From contig NC_017790.1 of assembly GCF_000252445.1 (NCBI RefSeq), positions 177,001 through 241,000 on the forward strand: a stretch of 64,000 nt of DNA, given 5' to 3'. Positions 40,395-47,770 of the stretch are shown here, piece by piece. Source of the stretch: Deinococcus gobiensis I-0 (lineage in GTDB: Bacteria; Deinococcota; Deinococci; Deinococcales; Deinococcaceae). Every line of letters starts with the position of its first letter. Position 1 is the first letter of the stretch. The notes below the pieces were generated by a model. It was not told where the DNA came from, made no database searches, and saw nothing but the letters and a program-made list of their open reading frames with translations. Position numbers and translations under genes: made by a program.

Positions 40395-40398
40395 GGCC

Positions 40399-40899
40399 AT
40401 GACCGATGCGCGTACACGCACCTACACCTGGCAGGACCCGGCCCAGACCCTGGAGCGGGCGCGGAATCTCAGCGGCCTGGAGTACCTGCGGGCGATGGCG
40501 CGCGGCGAGCTGCCCGGTCCGCCCATCGCCGCCGTCCTGGGGATGGCGTGGCCCGCCCCCGAAGATTTCAGCGAGGGCCGCGCGGTGTTCCGGCTCACCC
40601 CCCGCGAGGACCTCTACAACCCCATCGGGTCGGTGCACGGCGGGGTGTACGCGACGCTGCTCGACTCGGCGGTGGGCTGCGCGGTCCAGACCACCCTGCC
40701 GGCCGGGGTGGGCTACACCACCCTGGAACTCAAGGTGAACTACGTGCGCCCCCTGCGCGTGGGCGGCCCGGAGGTGCAGGCGGTCGGGCAGGTCGTCGCC
40801 TCGACCCGCCAGACCGCCGTGGCCGAGGGCCGGCTGGTGGACGAAGCGGGCAAGGTCTACGCCTACGCCTCGACCACCTGTCTGATCCTGCGGCCCTGA
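40399..40899 (+). CDS. PaaI-type acyl-CoA thioesterase (hot-dog)
   Basis: 166 residues. Hot-dog motif [20 protein letters not shown] carries the HGG loop and catalytic Asp of the PaaI/4HBT class; [20 protein letters not shown] and [20 protein letters not shown] follow, ending in [10 protein letters not shown]. It hydrolyses acyl- or aryl-CoA thioesters; although related to PaaI, it is 12 kb from paaZ and not shown to belong to that pathway. TAGACT (40387-40392) is six bases before ATG 40399. Confidence 0.9.
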   Translation: MTDARTRTYTWQDPAQTLERARNLSGLEYLRAMARGELPGPPIAAVLGMAWPAPEDFSEGRAVFRLTPREDLYNPIGSVHGGVYATLLDSAVGCAVQTTLPAGVGYTTLELKVNYVRPLRVGGPEVQAVGQVVASTRQTAVAEGRLVDEAGKVYAYASTTCLILRP

Positions 40900-40916
40900 G
40901 CCCAGGAAAGCCTGAG

Positions 40917-41404
40917 CTAGCGCCCGTGCGGCGTCGCGTCCATCCAGGCTTCGAGGGCGGCGCGCACGTCCGCCGGGGCCGTCACCACGACCGCCGTGCC
41001 CAGCGAGGCGGCGGCGCTGGCCGGGGGGCACGCGCCGCTGGGGGCGTCCGGGTGGGCCGCGCCGGTCCAGGCCGGAAACGCGCCGCCCTCGCGGTAGGTC
41101 AGGCCGCCCGCGCCGTCCAGGGTGCGCTCCGGCACGTCCAGCGCAGGGCCGCCGGAGAGGGGGGCCGGGGCCACCACCAGCACGCCTCGCGGGTTCAGCT
41201 CGCGCGCGGCGGCCAGCAGCGGGGTCAGGCCGTCGTGAATGAGCAGGACCGCCTCGCCCTTGCCCTCCACGGCAGCGAGGGCTTCGCTCAGGCCGGGAGC
41301 CAGTTCGGGGGGGCGGCCACGAGCCAGCGGTGTCCCCCGGCGCGGCCGCCGAAACTCGCGCAGGCGCTGCCGTACACGTCCTGCCAGGTGCGGGTGTGCT
41401 GCAT
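40917..41404 (-). pseudogene. frameshifted hypothetical gene (would be about 162 aa)
   Basis: The start is firm: TATCCT (41412-41417) lies seven bases before ATG 41404. The frame reads [20 protein letters not shown] through [13 protein letters not shown], then hits a 7-C run (G7 on the plus strand, 41307-41313) and stops after N-W-L-P-A. One more C would continue as [20 protein letters not shown], then [20 protein letters not shown] through to the stop at 40917. The restored protein looks like a small alpha/beta domain of unknown family. Either a true null mutation, phase variation by run length, or a base-calling error. Confidence 0.7.
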
Positions 41405-41441
41405 GGGCCACAGGATAGGGGAGGGCGGCTACACTCGCCCC

Positions 41442-42098
41442 ATGACTGCCTCCTTCCCGGCCCCCCGCACGCACGGCGCGGCGCGCGTCTGGTCCCTGTC
41501 CACCGGCCCCCTCCAGGAAAACGCCCTGCTGGTCGCGGGCGAGGAGAACGCAGGTTTCCTGATCGACCCCGGCGACGAGGCCGCCCGGCTGCTGGCGCTC
41601 GTGCGCGCGTCGGGGGTCACGGTGCGGGGCATCCTGCTCACGCACGGACATTTCGACCATATCGGGGCGGTGCAGGAGGTCCGGGAGGCGCTGGGCGTGG
41701 CCGTACACCTGCACCCCGCCGACCTGCCGCTGTACCGCGCCGGGGCCGCGTCGGCGGCGCGCTGGAACCTGCCGTTCACGCAGCCCGCCGACCCCGACGC
41801 CGATCTGGTGCAGGGGCAGGTCCTCACGGCGGGCGACCTCTCGCTCACCGTGCGCGAGCTGCCGGGGCACGCGCCGGGGCACGTGGTGTTTGTCGGCGAC
41901 GGTTTCGTGATCGCGGGCGACACCCTCTTCGCCGGGGGGATCGGCCGCACCGACCTGCCGGGCGGCAACCACCCGCAGCTCCTGGCGGGCCTCGCCGCCG
42001 AACTGCTCACGCTGCCCGACCCGACCGCCGTCTACCCCGGCCACGGCGGGGCCACGACGGTCGGGCGCGAGCGCCAGACCAACCCGTTCCTGCGCTGA
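41442..42098 (+). CDS. metallo-beta-lactamase fold hydrolase (glyoxalase II-like)
   Basis: 218 residues. All metal-binding motifs of the family are present: [13 protein letters not shown] (HxHxDH), [33 protein letters not shown] and [14 protein letters not shown]. Length and the short C-terminus match single-domain YcbL-type glyoxalase II-like enzymes, which cleave thioesters such as S-lactoyl-thiols; in a bacillithiol organism the thiol may differ. TACACT (41430-41435) six bases before ATG 41442 marks the start; a longer upstream frame overlaps neighbouring genes and is rejected. Confidence 0.92.
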   Translation: MTASFPAPRTHGAARVWSLSTGPLQENALLVAGEENAGFLIDPGDEAARLLALVRASGVTVRGILLTHGHFDHIGAVQEVREALGVAVHLHPADLPLYRAGAASAARWNLPFTQPADPDADLVQGQVLTAGDLSLTVRELPGHAPGHVVFVGDGFVIAGDTLFAGGIGRTDLPGGNHPQLLAGLAAELLTLPDPTAVYPGHGGATTVGRERQTNPFLR

Positions 42099-42110
42099 GG
42101 CGCCCAGGGG

Positions 42111-42656
42111 TCAGCGGCTGATGTCGTAGCCCGTCACCTTGGCGGCGGGACGCGGGTTGGCCGTGCCCAGCGGCTGGCTGCGGTCGTAGAGGTTCCAGCC
42201 GCGCGAGACCTTCATGGCGGGCAGGGCCTCCTCGCCGCCGGCCCAGGGCAGCTGCTCGGGCAGCGAGACGGCCGGGATGTCGCCCCCCGCCGGGCTGAAG
42301 ATGAGCCACTGGCGGTTGCGCGCGAAGGGCTCCCCGATGGTGTAGGTGCCCGAGCCGTCGGTGTCGTTGTACGCGACGACCTGATATACGCCCGCCACGT
42401 CCGGCAGGACGGGCAGGTCCACACCGAAGTTCAGGCCGCCCGTGGCCGGGGCCGTGCTCTGCGACAGGTTGCCCCGGTTGGTGAAGATGTTGGGGATACC
42501 GGTGCCCACCAGCGCGAAGCGCGGCGCGCTCCAGGCCGAGGTGCCCGCGAGTATGCCGCTCAGGTCGTGACCCTCCGGCGGGGTCGCCGTGCGCGCGCAG
42601 GCGGTCAGGGCCAGAGGCAGGGCAACGAGGGCCAGGCCGGACAGGGAACGCTTCAT
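42111..42656 (-). CDS. hypothetical lipoprotein (181 aa)
   Basis: Signal with lipobox ALTAC (lipid-modified Cys20). The mature part is beta-rich with a calcium-loop-like N-D-T-D-G-S-G-T-Y segment: [20 protein letters not shown], then [20 protein letters not shown] and [20 protein letters not shown]. Not recognised, but this layout recurs in Deinococcus lipoproteins. TACGCT (42664-42669) seven bases before ATG 42656 supports the start. Convergent with the metallo-beta-lactamase-fold gene. Confidence 0.75.
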   Translation of the reverse strand: MKRSLSGLALVALPLALTACARTATPPEGHDLSGILAGTSAWSAPRFALVGTGIPNIFTNRGNLSQSTAPATGGLNFGVDLPVLPDVAGVYQVVAYNDTDGSGTYTIGEPFARNRQWLIFSPAGGDIPAVSLPEQLPWAGGEEALPAMKVSRGWNLYDRSQPLGTANPRPAAKVTGYDISR

Positions 42657-42699
42657 GAAGCCCAGCGTACCGGCCCGGCCTGACGGAGGGGTGAGGTCT

Positions 42700-43488
<789 letters not shown>

Positions 43489-43583
43489 CGCCCCGCAGTC
43501 TAGCGGTCCGGCATGAGGCGCAGATCAAGGGTGCAGGGGCAGCGCCCGCGCCGCAGTTGCCGCCTTGCCCTACACTACGGGGC

Positions 43584-44225
43584 GTGATTGTGACCATCGA
43601 CGGCGTGGCGGCCAGCGGAAAATCCAGCGTGTCCTCGGGCGTGGCCCGCGCGCTGGGCGTGCCCTACGTCAGCAGCGGCCTGCTGTACCGCGCCGCCACC
43701 CTCCTCGCCCACGAGGCGGGCCTTGCTCCCCACGACCCGGCCCTGTTGCCCCACCTGGAGGCCCAGCCCCTGCGCTTCGAGCCCCTGGCAGGCGGCAACC
43801 GGCTGTGGCTGGGAGAACGCGAACTGACGGCCGACGTGCAGTCGGCGGCGGTGGACGCCGGGGTCAGCGCGGTCGCCGCCCGGCCCGAACTGCGCGCCTG
43901 GGTGGACCGGCGGCTGCGCGCCCTGACGCCGCCCTTCGTGGCGGAGGGCCGCGATATGGGCACGGCCGTCTTTCCGCAGGCGCAGGCCAAGTTCTACCTG
44001 ACGGCCAGCGCGCGGGTGCGGGCCCAGCGCCGCGCCGCCGAGCGCCCCGAGGCCGTGGACGAGATCGAGGCCGCCCTGCTCCGCCGTGACGAGCACGACC
44101 GCGCCCAGAGCGTCCCGGCCCCCGAGGCGCACGTCATCGATACGGGTCCGCTGACCCTTCAGGGTGTGATCGACACGATCCTGGCCGCGCTGCCGCAGGG
44201 CGCGGCGCCTGCCCGGACAAGCTGA
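43584..44225 (+). CDS. cmk: cytidylate kinase
   Basis: 213 residues. It phosphorylates CMP and dCMP for nucleotide synthesis. Motifs: [20 protein letters not shown] (P-loop), [20 protein letters not shown] (CMP-binding), [20 protein letters not shown], and the lid [15 protein letters not shown]. Slightly shorter than the E. coli enzyme. The start is GTG 43584, seven bases after TACACT (43571-43576); the frame is open upstream but without the family start. Confidence 0.94.
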   Translation: MIVTIDGVAASGKSSVSSGVARALGVPYVSSGLLYRAATLLAHEAGLAPHDPALLPHLEAQPLRFEPLAGGNRLWLGERELTADVQSAAVDAGVSAVAARPELRAWVDRRLRALTPPFVAEGRDMGTAVFPQAQAKFYLTASARVRAQRRAAERPEAVDEIEAALLRRDEHDRAQSVPAPEAHVIDTGPLTLQGVIDTILAALPQGAAPARTS

Positions 44226-44260
44226 CGCCGCGCCCGCACCGGGCATGGTATCCAGGGACC

Positions 44261-44491
44261 ATGGATTCTTTCGACGCCCGCGCGCTGCAACTGGCCTTCG
44301 ACCTGACCACCAGCAACACCTACGAAGGCAAGGTGGGCCAGGGCTATGTCGAGGCCCGCGCTGCCGATATCCGCCGCGTGTTCAACATCCTCTCGGGCCG
44401 CTCCCCCGAGGACCACGGCGCGCCGGTGCCGGCTGCGCCCGAGGCCAAGAAGCGTCCGGCACCCAAGGCCAAGGCGCCCGAACAGCCCTGA
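44261..44491 (+). CDS. small hypothetical protein (76 aa)
   Basis: A helical first half (DARALQLAFDLTTSNTYEGK; VEARAADIRRVFNILSGRSP) and a disordered Ala/Pro/Lys-rich tail (APEAKKRPAPKAKAPEQP). TATCCA six bases before the ATG is close to the leaderless promoter form. Not recognised. Downstream, an 11-bp GC hairpin (44511-44521 with 44541-44551) without T-run may end the transcript. Confidence 0.6.
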   Translation: MDSFDARALQLAFDLTTSNTYEGKVGQGYVEARAADIRRVFNILSGRSPEDHGAPVPAAPEAKKRPAPKAKAPEQP

Positions 44492-44578
44492 GCCCGGGAG
44501 AGCTGCCCCCGGCCGCGCCCCGTTCAGGGTGACCCGGCCGGGGGCGCGGCCGTCGGTGACCGGCAACGACAAAGAGAA

Positions 44579-44606
44579 GAGGCGTCTCCGTCTCCGGAAA
44601 CGCCTC
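44579..44606 (-). terminator. terminator of the tRNA-Ala gene
   Basis: GAGGCGTCTCCG (44579-44590) and CGGAAACGCCTC (44595-44606) form a 12-bp stem (one wobble) that on the minus strand closes a GAGA tetraloop, followed by TTCTCTTT (complement of 44571-44578). Confidence 0.85.
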
Positions 44607-44612
44607 CTGTTC

Positions 44613-44689
<77 letters not shown>

Positions 44690-44716
44690 CTCTCTCGCCT
44701 CTCTCAAGGCTCAGCC

Positions 44717-44745
44717 AGAGTAACAGTGGCCGGTGAAGTTGTCAA
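44717..44745 (-). promoter_or_regulatory. consensus sigma-70 promoter of tRNA-Ala
   Basis: On the minus strand TTGACA (complement of 44740-44745), a 17-bp spacer, then TACTCT (complement of 44717-44722). Transcription would start about 20 bases before the tRNA. Confidence 0.88.
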
Positions 44746-44809
44746 CGGGTCCGGGCGGCGAGCAGGTCGGCGGCCCGGGCGACCCCGCAGGGCGAACTAG
44801 ACTGTCGGC

Positions 44810-46165
44810 ATGAGCCTGTCGCCCCTGCCCACCCTGGAAAGGGTGCTGACCCGCCCGGAGACGGCGTCATCCGCCGACCTGGGGGCCGTGCGGGCGGCGG
44901 GCCTCGGGGGGGCGCTGCGCCCACGCCTGCCGGAGGACCATCCCCTGCGCGCCGAGTTGCGCGCCGACGCCCTGCGTCTGGGGCTGCGACACGCGCAGGT
45001 GCGCGCCGAGGTGCGGGCTCTGCTGGAGGTCTGGGCGGCCGAGGGCATTCCAGTCCTGCTGTTCAAGGGCTTCGCGCTGGCCGAATTCGAGTACGCCTCG
45101 CCCGGCGAGCGCATCTACGGCGACGTGGACGTGTTGTTGCCGGAAGACCCGGCGACCGTGTGGCGCGCGGCGCACCTCGCGCTGGCGCACGGCTGGTACA
45201 GCGACGGCCAGCACGCCGACCCCGTCACCTGGAACCACGAGACGATGCACCTCTACAGCCCGGACGGCCATGTCCGGCTGGATGTCCACCGCTACGTGGT
45301 GGGTCTGCGGGCGGGCGTTAGTCCGCGCCGCGCCGCCGGCCTGACGTCGGGCCTGTGGGCGCGGGCCCGGCACCTCGACTGGGAAGGCGTGCCGCTGAAC
45401 CTGCCCGGCGCGCTCGACGCCGCCGTGCTGAACGTGGCGCTGGGCCGCAGCTGGGGCGGCGACAGCGGGGGCCTCAAGCCGGCCGACTACCTCGACCTCG
45501 GGGTGCTGGGCGCGCGGCATGGCCTGACGCCGGCGGACCTGGCGACCCACGCGGCGGCGCTGGGAGCGGCGCACACCTGGGCGGCCTTCACGCAGCTGTG
45601 TGACCCCCGGAACCGCCGCCTGATTCTCAGCCCCGCGCGGACGGTGCCCGTGATCCGTGCGGGCCTCCGTGCAGACGGCGTTCATGCCCGGCTGGGGCGC
45701 TGGCGGGAGCGCTTCGGGCATCTGCGGCGGGTGTGGCCGCTGCTGCCGGTGTCGCTGCTTGACGCGCTGGCTGCGCGCGGGGCCACGGCGCGCGGGCGCG
45801 ATCCGCGCGGGCACCTGCGCCGCTGGACGCCGCCGGGACCGGTTCGCCGCCTGCCGCTGCGCGCCGTGCAGGACCGGATCATGGTGGTCGGCTGGTGGAC
45901 CTGGGTGCTGTATCCCCGGCAGCGTCGCCGGGGGGTGTGCGTGCCGCGCGCCTACGCGAGCTACCGCAGCCTGCGCCGGGGCGGCCATCCGGTGCGATTT
46001 GTCAGCGGAGTCGCGCCGGGGCCGGGCGGCGTCCACGGGCACGCCTGGATCGAGGACGACCGGGGCGCGGTCGAGGCCTACGGCGAACCCGAGAACCGCC
46101 GCCGTTTCCGCGAGCTGTTCAGCTTTCCGGACCCTGGGGACGCGGGGGGGCCTCGCCAGGACTGA
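44810..46165 (+). CDS. nucleotidyltransferase fused to a lasso B2-type leader peptidase
   Basis: 451 residues, two domains. The N-terminal ~280 match the uncharacterised nucleotidyltransferase family found in RiPP clusters: IPVLLFKGFALAEFEYASPG (Lys-Gly) then RIYGDVDVLLP with the D-x-D metal pair (Asp105, Asp107). The C-terminal part from about 350 resembles the transglutaminase-like B2 protease of lasso-peptide systems: GVCVPRAYASYRSLRRGGHP (Cys377), then HGHAWIEDDRGAVEAY (His411, followed by acids). B2 proteins cut the leader from the precursor when a PqqD-like B1 partner presents it; both partners are encoded nearby. TAGACT (44798-44803) precedes the ATG by six bases. The 3' end overlaps the convergent kinase gene by 47 bp. 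Confidence 0.78.
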   Translation: MSLSPLPTLERVLTRPETASSADLGAVRAAGLGGALRPRLPEDHPLRAELRADALRLGLRHAQVRAEVRALLEVWAAEGIPVLLFKGFALAEFEYASPGERIYGDVDVLLPEDPATVWRAAHLALAHGWYSDGQHADPVTWNHETMHLYSPDGHVRLDVHRYVVGLRAGVSPRRAAGLTSGLWARARHLDWEGVPLNLPGALDAAVLNVALGRSWGGDSGGLKPADYLDLGVLGARHGLTPADLATHAAALGAAHTWAAFTQLCDPRNRRLILSPARTVPVIRAGLRADGVHARLGRWRERFGHLRRVWPLLPVSLLDALAARGATARGRDPRGHLRRWTPPGPVRRLPLRAVQDRIMVVGWWTWVLYPRQRRRGVCVPRAYASYRSLRRGGHPVRFVSGVAPGPGGVHGHAWIEDDRGAVEAYGEPENRRRFRELFSFPDPGDAGGPRQD

Positions 46166-47063
46166 GCAGGGCGCGCACGGCCGGCAACAGCGCCTCGCGG
46201 TCCAGCGAAGCGGGCCCGAGCCGGGGCAGCAGCCGCGCGACCCCCGCCTGAACTGCCGTGCGGGCGCAGGCCGTGAGAGGCACGCCGGTCGCTTCCCAGG
46301 CGGCGCGCACACGGCCCGGCAGGTCCAGCGCGCCGGGGGTGCCGGGGTCGAGCAGCAGCAGTCGGGTCAGCTGCGCCCCCGCCCCGGACCCGGCCGAGGC
46401 GGGGGCGCCACGCAGCGGCAGCCGGAGCTTGCCGTGCGCGTCACGGCCCTGCGCGCGGGCCAGAGGCAGCAGTGCGGGCGCGAAGCGGTCCAGACTGTCC
46501 TCGTAGGCCCGCAGGTGCCGGTCGAGGCCGGTGACCACGCCACTCGGCGCGTGCCAGAAGGCGCGGTCCTCGGCCAGGACATGCTCGCCGGCCGCGTGCA
46601 GCCGCAGCGCCGCCGTGCTCTTGCCTGCTCCGCTGACCCCGGTGAAGGCCACCGCCCGCCCGCCGGCCGCCACCACCGCCGCGTGCAGCGGCAGCCAGCC
46701 CCCCGCACGGTGCAGCTCGGTGAAGGCCAGCGCCCAGAGTTCGGGGGACGCGCCGCCGGGGCCGCAGACCACCCGGCCCCCGTCCGGCGTGACCCGCACC
46801 CACAGCTGGCCGTCCAGCCACAGGTCGTCGCCCGCAGCGGTGGCCCGCAGGTCACGGCCCATCACGGTCAGGGTGTGGGTGCGGGTGTCGGCCGGCGGCG
46901 CGGGCAGCTCGCCCATCTCCAGCAGGAACTCGCGCCGGTGCGGGTGCCAGGGCGCCGCCCCACCTTCCCAGAAGTCGCGCAGCTCGGCGTCCAGCTGGGG
47001 GGGCAGGGCCGACCTCACCTGTGCCCCCAGGCTGAGCCAGCCGGGCGCGGGCCGACGGCTCAA
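46119..47063 (-). CDS. HPr-kinase-like ATPase of a RiPP cluster
   Basis: 314 residues. The central P-loop FTGVSGAGKSTAALRLHAAG (GVSGAGKST, 142-150) preceded by LPLHAAVVAAGGRAVAF, and followed by an acidic H-V-L-A-E-D-R segment, is the HPr kinase/phosphorylase-like core found in RiPP clusters. In paeninodin-type lasso clusters such a kinase phosphorylates a C-terminal Ser of the precursor; that activity here is inference. The N-terminal third (PQLDAELRDFWEG, RTHTLTVMGRDLRATAAGDD) is a less conserved beta-rich domain. The start TTG 47063 overlaps the PqqD-like stop (TTGA), so the two are co-translated. Confidence 0.75.
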   Translation of the reverse strand: MSRRPAPGWLSLGAQVRSALPPQLDAELRDFWEGGAAPWHPHRREFLLEMGELPAPPADTRTHTLTVMGRDLRATAAGDDLWLDGQLWVRVTPDGGRVVCGPGGASPELWALAFTELHRAGGWLPLHAAVVAAGGRAVAFTGVSGAGKSTAALRLHAAGEHVLAEDRAFWHAPSGVVTGLDRHLRAYEDSLDRFAPALLPLARAQGRDAHGKLRLPLRGAPASAGSGAGAQLTRLLLLDPGTPGALDLPGRVRAAWEATGVPLTACARTAVQAGVARLLPRLGPASLDREALLPAVRALLSPGEAPPRPQGPES

Positions 47064-47311
47064 GCGGGCCGGACCAGATCGCGGCCATGCAGCGCGTCCA
47101 GCACCGCCGTCACGTCCGTCAGCGCCTGCTCGGGCGGCAGGCCATAGCGCTCGGCCAGCAGGTCGGCCAGCGCCGCGCCGGTCTGCGGCAGGGCCTGCCA
47201 GATCAGCCGCCCCGAGGGGTTCAGGCTGAACATCTCGCTGCGGCCCGGGTGCATCAGGACCAGTTCACCGTCCAGGTCGGTCGCCAGTACGTCGGGATTG
47301 GCCTGCCACAT
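47060..47311 (-). CDS. PqqD-family leader-peptide-binding protein (B1-like)
   Basis: 83 residues. PqqD hallmark: VLATDLDGELVLMHPGRSEM, then FSLNPSGRLIWQALPQTGAA and LLAERYGLPPEQALTDVTAV, with the helical end LDALHGRDLV. PqqD/RRE proteins bind the leader of RiPP precursors and bring it to modifying enzymes. The start at 47311 is chosen over the in-frame ATG at 47323, because TATGCT (47319-47324) then sits seven bases upstream as a leaderless promoter; the upper ATG lies within that box. It overlaps the kinase start by 4 bp. Confidence 0.85.
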   Translation of the reverse strand: MWQANPDVLATDLDGELVLMHPGRSEMFSLNPSGRLIWQALPQTGAALADLLAERYGLPPEQALTDVTAVLDALHGRDLVRPA

Positions 47312-47397
47312 GCTTCTCAGCATAGCGCCAGCTGCGGCCAGACCGCACCGGACTCCGGGTCAGCAGCCTGACAGAGCCCAGACGTTCAGGACGCACA

Positions 47398-47425
47398 TTT
47401 ACAAATGCTGAACTTCGTCTATCTT
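47398..47425 (+). promoter_or_regulatory. promoter of the putative RiPP precursor gene
   Basis: TTTACA (47398-47403), 16-bp spacer, TATCTT (47420-47425), in an AT-rich patch unlike its surroundings. A second T-rich stretch (47426-47456) follows before the GGAG ribosome-binding site. A dedicated strong promoter suits a peptide made in excess over its enzymes. Confidence 0.6.
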
Positions 47426-47468
47426 TCCTACAGAATTCTTACATCTCTATTTCATCCCCAGGAGTGAC

Positions 47469-47675
47469 ATGTCCCAGTCTTTCAGCCGTTCCGTTTCGCC
47501 TCAGGCCGCCCCCTCCCAGACTGCCGAGCAGGCCCCCTACGAGGCGCCTCGGGTCCGCGACCTCGGGGCCTGGCAGGCCCTGACCCTCATCTACTCGGTG
47601 CCCTTCAACGGCAGCCCCACCGTGAACAGCGACAGCGGCCTGCCGAGTTTCGGCATCTGGAAAAACAAGTTCTGA
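47469..47675 (+). CDS. putative RiPP precursor with a lasso-type leader (68 aa)
   Basis: The peptide contains APYEAPRVRDLGAWQALTL. Tyr24, Pro27, Val29, Gly33 and Thr39 match the lasso leader rule Y-x2-P-x-(L/V)-x3-G-x5-T, where Thr is the penultimate leader residue. Cleavage by the rule would fall after Leu40 and release a 28-residue core starting I-Y-S-V-P-F-N-G-S-P and ending G-I-W-K-N-K-F. Positions 7-9 of that core are N-G-S, so no Asp/Glu is available for a lasso macrolactam. Ser and Thr residues are numerous, fitting a kinase substrate. GGAG (47461-47464) precedes ATG 47469. Enzyme genes lie just upstream on the other strand. Confidence 0.75.
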   Translation: MSQSFSRSVSPQAAPSQTAEQAPYEAPRVRDLGAWQALTLIYSVPFNGSPTVNSDSGLPSFGIWKNKF

Positions 47676-47770
47676 GGCCCGTGCGCCGCCGCGCCGCCTC
47701 CTGATCCGGTTGCCCTGCGGGGCCGCCGACCCCTTCGCCTCCACCGCTCTGCCTGCTTCTCAGGAGAATC

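Noticed and set aside
47469..47675. Classical lasso peptide
   Set aside because: The leader fits, but the core has N-G-S at positions 7-9 instead of Asp/Glu and no cyclase gene is near, so a macrolactam lasso is not supported.
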